Source: Miscanthus floridulus
Taxonomy: Eukaryota; Streptophyta; Magnoliopsida; Poales; Poaceae
Reading direction: 5' to 3'
Length of the DNA stretch: 64,000 bases
NCBI RefSeq assembly: GCF_019320115.1
Contig: NC_089586.1
Location: 1,116,001-1,180,000 of the forward strand
A model generated the notes under the pieces. That model worked only from the letters and a program-made list of their open reading frames with translations, searched no databases and had not been told where the DNA came from. The translations under genes were made by a program, and so were the position numbers. Shown one piece after another: positions 21,508-33,295 of the stretch (positions are counted from its first letter, which is position 1; the number at the start of each line of letters is the position of its first letter).

Positions 21508-22386
21508 CCCCCAAGCCTCCACCTTTGGAGGCTGCTGATTCTACTGGTTGCTATACACGTTTTTGAGCCTTGCCAACTCTCCCAACCCTCTCTTAGTGAG
21601 TGATTGATCAAATTTGCCAAATCAAATTATGGGTTGAGTGAAATTCAAAAAGAGAGCAATCCATCCACTTGAGCACTTGTGCATATTGTCAATCTCGTGA
21701 TTCGCATTTGTTACTCTTGGACTCTTTGGTCCTAGACGGTTAGGCATCACCAGAGAGCACCCGAGAGATTGTGGTGTGCCTCAGAAAGTTTGTAGCGGTC
21801 GATTCCACCGCCTCGGAATCAACTAGTGGAAGGAGGAAAAGGAGTTGGAAAAGACTCTGGCTAGAGTGACCTTTGTGGTACCCTCTAGGGCTGACCTTCA
21901 TTGGGTCGCTTGCAGCCCCCTCAATGGAGAGTAGGACTCGAACGAGTCCGAACTTCGGTAAAACAAATATCGTATCTCAATTCGCATTTTATTTGATATT
22001 TGTGTTGCTCTAGCTCTTGTGCGGGTTCTCTGTGTATATTGTCATCTCTAGTAAGTTCCTATAGCTTGGTTTGAAGATAGAAATCGAAAGGAGCAAGTTT
22101 CAGACTGATCTACAGAAATCATGTATACCGGACACATCCGGTATTAGAGCTCAGGGCTGAATATTATTTGATTTTTGTTCTAACTTTGTGTTGCAGGGTT
22201 GTAGCTTCTAGATATATTCTTTATACCTTGTTTACTCTGTGGCTAACTTATGAGTGGTGGTATTACTCTTAATTTAGAGTTTCTATTTTGGAAACACCCT
22301 TTTCTAATTATTTCCGTATTTAAAGGTATTAATTTTTAGAAACACCTATTCACCCCCCTCTAGGCGGCATCCTAGGTCCTTTCAAT

Positions 22387-22398
22387 TGGTATCAGAGC
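22387..22398 (+). other. Primer-binding site, initiator Met tRNA
   Basis: TGGTATCAGAGC begins two bases after the LTR end and is an exact 12-base match to the standard plant copia primer site. Confidence 0.95.
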
Positions 22399-22436
22399 AA
22401 GGTTCTCACCTAAAGCTTCACCACCGTGAGAAAAGG

Positions 22437-24365
22437 ATGTCGACGCCTACCGAGTTGGAGTCGGTGTTTCTCCAAAATGATGGTTCAAACTTTCTACCTT
22501 AGTCAATTCATGTACTCAATGCTTTTAGGGATATTAGTCCTCTTTTTGAGCATATTATGGATGCAAGCATACCTCTTCCTATAGTTGATTGGAGCAACTA
22601 CAAAAATTTGTCAAAAGAGGAAGAGATATGCATGCAACTCAATGCTCAAGCTATTAATGTCATGTTGAGTACATTGAGTGCAGAGGTTCAAGATGAGGCA
22701 ATCTTCAATGGACAACCACCTCCGGAGAGTGCTCATCTTATTTGGACTAGACTTTTTGATTTATATGGAAAATCCAAATGTGATGATGCACTTGAGATCG
22801 AGTCAATGGAAAGTATGTCCATTGTGTCTTCATGCAGCGAAGAAGCCTCACAAGACCTCAAGAGCACTGAGCTGGAGCAAGAAGTGCAAGCAACACATGA
22901 CATATTGTCAGCCTGCACATACCAGACATGTCTGGTATGCCTACCGGACGTGTCCGGTATGGCTGAGGCAGCAGAGCAGCAAGCAGCTGTTTGCGACGAT
23001 ACTCAAGCCCAGTAGTGACCAAGTGATGAGTCAACCTCGGTATCTCATGATACTCATCACTTGTGTCTCATGGCCAAGAAAAGCAAGAAGAAGAGTAACA
23101 AGAAAGATCAAGAAAAGGAGAAAGCACAAGTAGATGATCAAGATGAGAGTGATCTTGAAGTTGAAGACAACTACAACCTTGATCATCTCAACCGCAAAGA
23201 CAAGTTTATCATCATGAAGATAGTTGAAAACAATGATGAGCTTGAAGAAGAGATTGAGAAGCAAAAGCAATCACTTCAAAAGCAAGAATTATTTCTTATC
23301 TCCAAGATGGAAGAACTAAAGGCTCTAAGTGAAAGGTATGAAAATTTGTCAATTGAGCATGCTTTAGTTACTAACTCCTCTTCTAGTGTTTCACAACTAG
23401 AGAAGGAAAACTTTGAGCTCAAGGCAAGGCTAGATGAACTATCAAGCAAGTATAATGTGCTACAAGCAAACTATGTTCATCTAAAATGCTCTCATGATGA
23501 AGTAGTAGAATTAAGCATCATGCTTGAGGTAGCGCATGAGGTTGTGATCACATCGGTAAAATTTTCTCAACCTCTCACACATTCACTCACTAGTACACCA
23601 TCTCAATTAAATATTTCTTGTACTAATGAGTGTGCTCCTCAAGCAAGCCAATCTTCGATTGAGGTAAACCTCATAGAAAACATAGAGCTCAAAGAAGAGG
23701 TGGAAAGATTAAAGAAAGATGTGATTCAGTTGAAGGGTAAGGAGAAAGCACAACCTTCTCAAGATAACCGTGATAACATGGTGAAGAAGCTTGAGAAGGG
23801 TTCAAACCTTGCTTCCTCCAAAGCCCAACAAAAGAATCACATTTCAAGTAAGGCCAACACAACCAAGAGCAAGAAACATGGAAAAAGGTTATGCTATGGT
23901 TGTGGATTATATGGACATGAGTGGGCTATGTGTCCACATAAGAGTTGGGACGACAAGGTTGAAGCCGCCAATCAAAAGGCTTCTACCAAGGAGGCCAAGC
24001 AAATGAAGAGTGATGGACAAAGCGCTTGTCTTATGAGCAAGAAATTGGGGCATCCTACCAAGAAATGCCCAATGTACAAAGAGGCAAGAAAGGAAGCCCA
24101 AGTTGCAACAAGAAGATGCTATGGATGCAATGAGATGGGGCACATGGTTGATAGATGCCCATACAAGCAAAACAAGCATAGAGCAAATAAAGGCCGCATA
24201 TGCTATGCTTGTAGAAGAAAGGGGCATCTAAGCTATGAATGCCCAAATGGTAACGCTCCTAAGCTGAACACATTTGTTTATAATGATATGCTTAGGAAGA
24301 CCACAAATGGAGTTGGCACTAGTAAGGTGATGTGTTCACCACAAACTAGTACTAAAGCTATTTGA
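22437..24365 (+). pseudogene. SIRE-type gag with four zinc knuckles, interrupted by stops
   Basis: One frame runs from ATG at 22437 to TGA at 24363-24365, about 640 codons, broken by TAG at 22500 and TAG-TGA at 23013-23018. The N-terminal third is capsid-like (QLNAQAINVMLSTLSAEVQD). A long Glu/Lys-rich coiled coil (23160-23760) follows. Then come CCHC knuckles: CYGCGLYGHEWAMC, a damaged CLMSKKLGHPTKKC that has lost its second Cys, CYGCNEMGHMVDRC and CYACRRKGHLSYEC. Two palindrome copies are inserted in frame at 22919-22960. The 434-codon C-terminal half is intact from 23061 and could still be translated. Glutamines are mostly CAA. Confidence 0.88.
22919..22960. repeat. Two LTR palindromes in frame inside gag
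   Basis: ATACCAGACATGTCTGGTAT (22919-22938) and CTACCGGACGTGTCCGGTAT (22941-22960) lie side by side. The first is a perfect palindrome and the second has one mismatched end pair. They encode a TYQTCLVCLPDVSGM run unlike the rest of gag. Confidence 0.85.
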
Positions 24366-25800
24366 GTGCCTAAGCACTTATTGACTAATCCAAAAGGACC
24401 CAACAAGAGTTAGGTACCAAAGTTTGCTTAGGTTAATGATGTAGGTACTTGGTGATGAGATGAAGGCTTCGGGGTGGTTGAGCAAGCTAATTGAAAATAT
24501 TCACTCAATCTATCAACCAATTCTTATCATAATCTCCTATATGGTTGACCTGAAGATAAGTTAATGAATATATCATCTACTTCATCCTCACCATTGACAA
24601 CAAGTACCTAAACCCTATAGGATAGCCACTTTGTTTATTTTGTGCTCAATGACTCACAAATAGGCATATTTGTGAAAAATTGAAAGTGGCTAATTAGTTT
24701 TACTTGATAATTATCATGTTTGCCATATGATGCTTTTAATAGCTCTCTAGTAGAGCAATTTATTTGTTGAGATGCAGGGCATAGAATAAATACTATAGCT
24801 AAAACGAAGAATCACAAGCAGCGGGTTATTTGTTTCTATCCTGCATATATCGGACGTGTCTGGTATTACTATCGGACGTGTCCGATATGGCAAGGGACAA
24901 AAAGAAAGTGTTTCTGTTCTGCGTATTTCGGACGTGTTCGGTATTGCAGGAACCAAAACACTAATTGGATTGCAACTGAGTCTTTAATCCATATATTTTA
25001 ATATATCATTAAGTTACTCAGAAGCTTGTGGTTTACCAAATCTATGTGAATTGTGAGCATCTCTTGAACTCAAATTTAAATATGGCAAATTATTTGGTTG
25101 CGGTTCAAAATAGAAAATTGACCCCCAAATTATTAATAGAATAAAGTGCTAATTGAAAGTCAATTAAATTACTTAAAGCACTTATTTAGGGGGAGCTTAG
25201 TTTCTATTTTGTACCTTGTGGACTAACAAATTTATCTAGCATTCATTGTAGTCCTTTGGATGAAAAATTGATTTCGTATCTAGCATGATTATATGGCAAT
25301 CAAGGCCAACATAAAGATTATCATGCTATGTATCTTCTTAGTGGTATTCTTGTGGGCTCAAGGCAAAGGTATGTTTTTACATACATGCATTGTAAGTGCA
25401 TCTAAGGCCCTTTATATGTTAGAATGTGCATTTGTGTGACATAGGAGAGATGTTTTCAAAACTCATTACTAGCATGTGTAGGTGGTGTGAATTTAAAAAC
25501 TATTTGAATCTTGGTCTTTGTGACCTAGCCTTGTCATGTGATAATTATAGCTCTTCTTGATTGTTTGATTGGCTAATTACACATGACATGGCTTTCTTAA
25601 GTCCACAATCTACTATGTCTCACAAATCTCTCTCTCAAGTAATCAAAATCTATATATGCCAAATATTTAGAAAAGAGAAGTGATACTCATGGCATTTGGA
25701 TAAGAAAAGTATTTACACCTTGTTTGGATCAAGGACATACATGTTTTTTATCAAGAAATGATAGAGAAGGGGATTGGAATTAAGTGAATGAAATTTGAAA
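24366..25800 (+). other. AT-rich non-coding body where pol would be expected
   Basis: There is no ORF with copia pol motifs here. Three diverged palindrome copies lie at 24847, 24869 and 24925, and an internal TTAGGGGGAGC purine tract lies near 25190. The SIRE copy at 58141-64000 has a comparable non-coding stretch after gag. Confidence 0.7.
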
Positions 25801-25856
25801 AAAGAACAGCCAGCCTGCAAATACCGGGCGTCTCTGGTATGCGGTATGAGCAGGAT

Positions 25857-25864
25857 TATAAAAA
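25857..25864 (+). promoter_or_regulatory. TATA box upstream of the second ORF
   Basis: TATAAAAA lies just after a palindrome copy (25821-25840) and about 100 bp before a short leader ORF (ATG at 25960). It is followed by CT-rich sequence and a splice-donor-like site, an arrangement repeated in the SIRE copy near 54806. Confidence 0.45.
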
Positions 25865-26060
25865 TGGCTGGTACCCCTTCGGCCAAGTTAGGTTTTTCTT
25901 CTTCCTGCCAACCCAGCTGCCTCTCCTCGACCTTCATTGGCGATTTCAAGTTTTCCACCATGAAAAGGAAGAGAGGGAGATTGGATTGGAGGAGATTTGC
26001 ATCAAGATCAAAGGCTCCGGGACTTGGATTTCCAATCATATCTTCATTCACTCTCTCAAG

Positions 26061-26459
26061 GTACCCTAATCCTAGACCTCATCCGATCTAAGCGGTTAGG
26101 GCATGGTTTTGAAATCCCTTCGGTAGAGATGCTACATTATCTGTCTAGAAGCAATGCCTAGAGTTTGGATTGGATTAGTTGAAGATTGAGCGAAGGACCC
26201 TGGTTAGGGTTGCTGTCCACTCATTCTAGACGTGTCTGGTATGGACAGCAGAGTAGGTTTTGCTCCCTCATTTCAATCTTCTCAGTGGTTGATTCATAGG
26301 ACTAAGTTTGATTGTCTATTGTGTTTTGCGAACCTTGTGACCTAGTTTGGTTAAGGTGATTGCAAAGCATAGGATAATTATTCTTATTTCTATATTTCAA
26401 CTAAAATAAGCTATCGTTTGGGCATTTATCTAAAATTCCTTGCATATCTTTGGATACAG
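26061..26459 (+). other. Candidate intron before the second ORF
   Basis: CTCTCAAG|GTACCC is a fair donor, and TTTGGATACAG| at 26458-26459 is a fair acceptor 10 bases before the ATG of the second ORF. The short reading frame from ATG 25960 has 101 bases before the donor, a phase that joins the frame of the second ORF. This is inference from sequence only. Confidence 0.45.
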
Positions 26460-26469
26460 GACAGCAGTC

Positions 26470-28299
26470 ATGAGCGAAAGACAGGAGCCTAGGTCCAAGC
26501 ATAGGCATGATCCAGCTTTGGAGAAACACAAGAAGGCAAGATAGGACATGCATCCTAGATTCAGTCAGCAGGAGCAGGGCAGTAGCAGGAGACCCTCTAG
26601 AGCCACTAGGGGCACTCCATAGTACAAAGAGGGTGGTGATGGTGATAACAGCCCCTCTTCTGGTGATGAAACTGAGGATTACAGACTTGAGCATAGGAAA
26701 AGGAAAAGCACTGACAGAGACTTAGACAGAGAGTCAGATGATGGTGACAGCTCTGAGGAGATAGAGGAGGAGCAGCCAGCACCTCCAGTGCACCACCCAG
26801 GTCAGGGCATGGACTATAGCCTTCTTGAGGTACATGCTCCTGTTTTACCCAACTATGTTGTCAGAGTCAACTACAAAGGAAAGGGTATGACTATGAGAGC
26901 AAGAGATCAGAGGAGGATTGATCCTAGAGGTTTGCCTAGGATTCAGTATGATCATCACTTTCACACTATGTTCCATCTGGATTATTATACTAGTGTGATA
27001 CTTGCTAGGAATCCTATGGTAGCCAAGTCTCAATGGATAGATTGGAAACATGTTAGAAAGCTATAGAAGTCCTCCATTGACTATGCTATTGCCACTTGTC
27101 AGCGCACATGTGTATACACGCTCATGGAGTTTATGCATGATTGGAACTCTGAAGTCATTGCACAGTTTTATGCCACTCTATTTATGGAAGAGGAGCCGAG
27201 GCGTATGCATTGGATGCTTGAAGGTTAGTGGTACAGTGTTGACTACCACACCTTTGTAGCTTTTCTTGGCTTCTCAGAGGAGGACCTTCAGAGAGACAAG
27301 ATCCACACAGAGCAGGTGTTACCTCCTGAGCAGCTCGCCTACATGTACCCACTAGGAGGTGAGAGAGGAGTAGTGGGGAAGGTTCTAGGTCTTCACCCTA
27401 CCTATAGATACCTGGATAGGATGTTTAGGAAGACCATTGACTGCAAGGGAGGAGACAAGGGCAACATTGTAGATTATTCCAGGAACCTGCTCCATAGGAT
27501 GGCACCTAATGCACAGTCATTTAGTGTGTTTGACTTTATTTGGTCAGAGATCAGGAGTGTGGGAGAGAGGCCCCTCAAGGGCTATGGATTTGCACCTTAC
27601 ATCATGTTTATGATTGAGAAGGTCGTAGGACACACATTTGAGTACGAAAAGATGCATAAAGTTCTGAAGATTGTAGATGACTTGACAGAGATTGGGGTAC
27701 CTCTAGAAGGACTAGGAGGAGGAGGAGGAGCAGCACTAGAGGTAGATTCACCTACAGGTGGTGCAGCAGCTGGACGAGCTTCTCCTCTACCACATGCTCC
27801 TTCACATTCTTCTACACATCACCGCAGTCCTCCTTCTCCTATTTGGAAGATGTTCAGTGCTATCTTTGGGATGTGCAAGGACATACAGACCTGTCAGTAG
27901 AAGGAGAGGGAGGCTAGGAGGAAGGACAATTGGACTCTGAAGCAGATTGCTTCTAGACTTGAGCTTGATCCTCCTAGGTCTCCACTATCAGATAAGGCAT
28001 CTAGTGAGCCTGAGACTGGGGAGCAGCAGTAGGGCAGGTACGACATGGAGTTTGCTGAGTTCCTTCAGCGATAGCAGCAGCAGCAGGCTCTAGAGCACCC
28101 TAACACTTTACCACTATAGGCTCAGGTGCCTACTCACTCTCAGCCACGTCCTAGTGCTGCAGACGAGTATGCTTCAGACTAGTGGAGTGACCTTATGGGT
28201 AGTTTCTATGACCCATCTGGTGCAGGTGGTTCTCGTCTAGCTGGTGCTACACTCTCAGATGATGAGAATACTGGTAGAGATGAAGATGATGATGAGTGA
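26470..28299 (+). pseudogene. Second ORF of the SIRE-type element, nine TAG stops
   Basis: One frame of about 609 codons runs from ATG at 26470 to TGA at 28297. It is broken only by TAG, at 26542, 26620, 27064, 27226, 27898, 28030, 28072, 28117 and 28180. An acidic charged start leads into a globular middle (YDHHFHTMFHLDYYTSVILA; FLGFSEEDLQRDKI; FDFIWSEIRSV) and a Gln/Ser/Pro-rich tail. I place it with the plant family annotated as putative plant transposon protein, found downstream of pol in grass SIRE-like elements, sometimes called env-like. I see no clear membrane segment. Its function is unknown. Each TAG sits where Gln would fit and CAG is the main Gln codon here. Confidence 0.75.
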
Positions 28300-28945
28300 T
28301 GACAGCTTTCTGAGACAGCTTGCAACCCCTTTGTCCTTAGTATGTCATTACTGGACCTTTGTGGTGATAGATGACAAAGGGGGAGAGAGACTGATTAAAG
28401 CTTCAGGATAGTTTCATTTTCTTATCTTTATACCTGAAGATATGTATTATAGGCTGTAGTTTCTTGAGCTTCATTAATGTAATCTTTTGAGCTAGATTGT
28501 ATCTTGTGAGAGATGAGACTCACTTATACTTTATCTATGTATCTCTTGAGACATGATCTTTATTTATATTATATTAGTGGCTTGTGGACTTGAGAAAATG
28601 TGTAATGAGTGTTATGTGTGACATACATGTGTTGTATTTATTTTCATAAGGACTATGCATGCTAGAATGAAAATATTTGATGTGATGTCTTTATATTTGT
28701 TCTTGTGTGATATATCTTGACATATACATCACGGTTTTACTTTGTCACACACACATGCACCCCACGGATGCAATGATTTAGGGGGAGTCTCCTATATGTT
28801 TTAGTATGTGCAATTGACATTTGGGGTCATTTTGTAAATACTAATCATAAGCACATATTAAGGGGGAGCCTCTCATAAATCATTGAACCCAAAAGCTTAA
28901 ATGTTTATATTCTTTTGTAAGCTTTAATCAAGTTGTCATCAATCA
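28300..28945 (+). other. 3' non-coding region of the SIRE element
   Basis: The stretch is T-rich with GGGGGAG tracts near 28380, 28780 and 28863. No ORF is present. Such repeated G-rich purine tracts before the 3' LTR are usual in SIRE-type elements. Confidence 0.65.
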
Positions 28946-28960
28946 CCAAAAGGGGGAGAT
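28946..28960 (+). other. Polypurine tract of the SIRE element
   Basis: CCAAAAGGGGGAGAT directly precedes the 3' LTR. Confidence 0.9.
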
Positions 28961-31216
28961 TGAAAGTGCATCTAGCCCTTTAGTGGTTTTGGATGATTGA
29001 ATGACAACATGATTAAAGGTCTAACCCATTTGCTAAGTGTAGACAGGTAATAGGTTATCTCATAGGTACTTAATGAAAGCCAAAATGATGTATTGTTGTA
29101 TAAACAATCTAGTTCAAGCACAAGACAACAATGCAAATGGAATTCATACAAAGGCTTATTTATTGTGGGATTTCCATGTACTGTGTGAAAGCAAGCTTGT
29201 AAGAATTAATTAATGAGATATGAGGGATTGCATATGAAATGGTCTCATATTTGAATCTTGCTAAATTGAAATGAAAAAGATAACAATACAAATGAATGGA
29301 TGATTCAACACAAGATGTGACTTGATGGCTTGAGATGGTGAAGATAGCAAGGAAAGGCTTCAAGGTACTAAGCAAGGGTGAAGGGCAAGCGACAGCTTGG
29401 CGGTCGAAGAACCTAGCTAGGGTGAAGAAGGAATTACTTGCATTTAGTTGAGGTAGTAATCAAGCTATGATGGCCATGTTTATGTGGAGGATCAAATCAC
29501 TATTGGAGTATTTGATGGAAGTGACTTGATACATTTAGGATCATTCAAAATTGATGAATGGAATCAAGTCACGTGCTCAAGATGGCTATGCTCAAGTGAA
29601 AAGATAAATATCAACATGTTGGCACCCTTACTTGATGAAGATTGAAAGAGACGACATTAATTCAAAAGAGGTCAAGTCAAGCGGTATAAATTCGTTTTTC
29701 CATTAATCTTGAGTTTAATACGTATGTCATACTATTAAGAGAGGTGCATCATGTTGATAGATAATGTTTCATAAGTGTTCAAGCCAACCCATATGAGTTT
29801 TGAGTGTTTGAGAGACAAAAGAGCTAATCTGTTTTTTTGGTTGGTCTGGCAAGATACCGGACGTGTCTGGTATTTGCCCAGCAATGATAAAATTGTTTTT
29901 CTTGGGTTAGTTCATTGGGATTTCCAATGTGAGTTGAAAGTTTCGACGGTCGGGAGTTCCGGCAATGGTCGGGAGTTTCGACGTCTCGCGCTTAAAACTG
30001 ACTTGGAGGTTCATTGTCCTGGTTATACCGGACATGTCCGGTATGGACAACCAGAGGCCAACGGCTAGTTTTCAAATGCCTTAAGGGTTAGGAGTTCTGA
30101 TGGTTAGAAGTTCCGGCATGCGTCAGGAGTTTTGACACCTCACAAACTTCAACTCTGTTACTTAGTTTTCAAATATGCTAAGGGTTGGGAGTTCTAGCAT
30201 TCATCGAGAGTTCCAACACCTCACATTAACACTGTAACTTAGTTACCGTTGGGGCAGTATAAGTCATACTGCATACCGGACGTGTCCGGTATGGCAGCGG
30301 CTATAAAACGGCTTGTTTTTCCAAGGGGTCTATAAATACCCCCAAGCCTCCACCTTTGGAGGCTGTTGATTCTGCTGGTTGCTGTATACGTTTTGAGCCT
30401 TGCCAACTCTCTCAACCCTCTCTTAGTGAGTGATTGATCAAATTTGCCAAATCAAATTGTGGGTTGAGTGAAATTCAAAAAGAAAGCAATCCAACCACTT
30501 GAGCACTTGTACATATTGTCAATCTCATGATTCGCATTTGTTACTCTTGGACTCTTCGGTCCTAGATGGTTAGGCGTCGCCGGAGAGCACCCGAGAGATT
30601 ATGGTGTGCCTTGTAAAGTTTGTAACGGTCGATCCCGCCACCTCGAAATCAACTAGTGGAAGGAGGAAAAGGAGTTGGAAAAGACTCCAGCTAGAGTGAC
30701 CTTTGTGGTACCCTCTAGGGCTGACCTTCGTTGGGTCACCCATAGGCCCCTCAATGGAGAGTAGGACTCAAACGAGTCTGAACTTTGGTAAAACAAATAT
30801 CATGTCTCAATTCACATTTCATTTGATATTTATGTTGCTCCAGCTCTTGTGTAGGTTCTCTGTGTATATTGTCATCTCTAGTAAGTGCCTGTAGTTTGGT
30901 TTGAAGATATAAATCGAAAGGAGCAAGTTCGGGGCTGATCTGTAGAAATCGTGTATACCGGACACATCCGGTATTAGAGCTCAGGGCTGAATATTATTTG
31001 ATTTATGTTCTAACTTTGTGTTGCAGGGTTGTAGCTTCTAGATATATTCTTTATACCTTATTTACTCTGTGGCTAACTTGTGAGGGGTGGTATTACTCTT
31101 AATTTGGAGTTTCCATTTTGGAAACTCCATTTTCTAATTGTTTTCGCATTTAAAGGTGTTAATTTTCAGAAACGCCTATTCACCCCCCCCTCTAGGCGGC
31201 ATCCTAGGTCCTTTCA
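28961..31216 (+). repeat. 3' LTR of the pol-less SIRE element
   Basis: The LTR is 2256 bp with the same ends as the 5' LTR. The palindrome copies are at 29854, 30025, 30273 and 30955, at sites matching the 5' LTR, so they predate insertion. GTGGG follows. Confidence 0.93.
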
Positions 31217-31860
31217 GTGGGGGATTGCAAGGGATGGACAGGGTTGTCACCACCTACCGCCTACCCCTCAACCATAGAGTACGAGTCAAACAAAGGTATC
31301 CTCTAGCCTAGACACCTCATCTATGCTATCGACTACTACTCTAACATCGATCAGGGTTATTCGTCTTTATCAGGGCCTTTTACTAGAGTATTCGTCACAA
31401 GGACGAACGACAAACCCGCAAGTAAATAATGAACAAGGCTAACTTAAAGTAGAACCCACCACCAAAGATAAACACAAACCTTATACTCCAAGTAGTATTC
31501 GGATCGTAGAGGTGTGAAAATGAGTTGATGATTCTCGGCATTCCTTCTACTAAGTGTACAAGGGGCCTCGAGTATAGAAGAGGAGGTAGCTGACAACTCT
31601 AGTACTTCTCCACTCTTACTCACTCCCTATGCTAAACTTATCTAAAACTAAAAATATGAGTGAGGCTCTTCTCTTCTTGTCACATTGTGCTCTTTTGTGT
31701 ATGATGTTATGAAGAGGAGGGCTCTCCCTCTATTTATAGCTACATGTTGGTCAGTTTGGAGGAATATTCCATAGGATCCCGCATGCAACCGCCTTGGGAG
31801 AGCCACCAGGAGACACCACGTGGAAGGGGGAGGCGGTGCCTGCATGCAGGGGTGCGGGGG
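31217..31860 (-). repeat. Unclassified LTR-like repeat, right half
   Basis: This continues 19784-20080 after the SIRE element. On the minus strand TATAAATA lies at 31731-31738, followed by GAGGGAGAGCCCTCCTC, which resembles a U3 promoter. The right limit is the next LTR at 31861. I cannot name the family. Confidence 0.45.
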
Positions 31861-33256
31861 TGTGGCAGAACCGCCTAATCTAATGCCTCCTAGGAGTACT
31901 TATCTTCCATTAGACACTAAGTACCCAATGGAGGACACTAAATCACGCAGTTTCGTCGAGCACACCCCAAGGGAGAACCCAAAAATCCACATTTTTCCAT
32001 CAGGATCACAAATGAGAGAATAAAGCTTACATCATTATTAACCATTTTTTACATCACTTTCCATACAACATCAGAGTATAATATTTATTGTTTATGATAT
32101 CAGAATATGATCACGTTATCAGAGTTATGAACAATTTAATTTAACAGCGGAATATAAACATGTGATCAGAGTTATAGCGGAAATAAATATCTATTCATGA
32201 CATGATGAAGCATTGATATATAAACTACGATAACAGATTACAAAACTTCTATTTACAAAAACAGTTAGTGAGAGTTATAAATAAAAACTATGATCACAGC
32301 GTAAAGGAATCCTCTCTGAGCCCACCAGGAGGAATCCACACCCAAGAGTCAGCTCTAGCATCCACCTGTCACCTGCAATAGGGGGAAATAAAAGCCTGAG
32401 TACTCAATTGTACTCAGCAAGACTTATCCGATAGGAGAAAAGAAAGACTCCAAGGATATGCAAGGCTATATGGCTTGTGGGTTTATTACATCTGCAGGAA
32501 GCATTACTAAGTGTACATCCTTATATTCAATTTTATTAGAAGTTAGCATTAGCTCATTAACTAACTATTCTATGTAAGCACATGTGCTACTTTCAAGCAG
32601 GTGGTAAGCAATCAGAATCATTTTACCATCTTTCATTTTCTAGTTCTTACTACGGTGCTAGATTGTAGATAAGCCATACCGGATCACTGATGATTCATGA
32701 ATCAATGTGCCCAGCTAGGTACCTTGAAACACACGCCCCACTTATACCCCAAGCACAAGCAGGACCAACCCATCACTCTCCTATCACGAGGTCTAGGTCC
32801 TCATCCAAACTTGGACTCCAAGCCCCCACTCCTAAATCCCAGACTCAGTGCGGTGCTTAGACCTCCACCATCTCCGCCTCTAATTAGTCAGTCCGAAAAG
32901 AGTCAAAACCCACGATAGGAGAGCAACAAGCCTTTTCTGCGCCCATACACAAGTATGTGCTTAGGATAATAAGTCTGTGACTTGCCTAGAACCCAATGCA
33001 ACGGCCGGTCCTTAACCGACACAGGCGGAACAAATGCAATCCGGGCCTCGCTCGAATGCCAAACCAAGTCCAATTCCAAAGTACCATTCCGTCCGGTCTC
33101 CAATTATCATTCATATATATATTCTAGGTGATAATAATATAATAGCAACAATAATATCTTTCGTATCTCTCATGAGTGATAGACAATCACTCAACTTCTA
33201 CCGGAGTCCTCTAGCATAGCAATCTACAATATCCTGTCATACTAGTAGGACTCATA

Positions 33257-33295
<39 letters not shown>

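Larger units (their letters stand above)
20081..22384 (+). repeat. 5' LTR of the pol-less SIRE element
   Basis: The LTR is 2304 bp. Palindromes related to ATACCGGACATGTCCGGTAT lie at 20973, 21141, 21442 and 22125, and GTCGGGAGTTCCGAC-type palindromes cluster at 21030-21400. A TATA box is at 21500. The LTR ends CCTAGGTCCTTTCA. It resembles 28961-31216 closely but with several percent substitutions and indels (48 bp net length difference). Confidence 0.93.
20081..31216 (+). mobile_element. SIRE-type copia element without pol, 11.1 kb, target duplication GTGGG
   Basis: LTRs at 20081-22384 and 28961-31216 both begin TGAAAGTGCATCTAG and end GGTCCTTTCA. GTGGG precedes and follows the element (20076-20080, 31217-31221). 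A perfect Met-tRNA primer site and a purine tract complete the structure. The interior has gag with several zinc knuckles, then 1.4 kb of AT-rich non-coding sequence, then a promoter-like and intron-like leader and a second ORF. Protease, integrase, RT and RNase H are wholly absent, so it can only move with pol supplied in trans. Fifteen copies of a 20-bp palindrome are spread through the element. Confidence 0.92.

Noticed and set aside
26470..28299. Recoding or read-through of TAG as Gln
   Set aside because: Nine and 18 stops are far too many for plant read-through, and pol and gag of the same elements have ordinary mixed stops. CAG loss by deamination explains the pattern.
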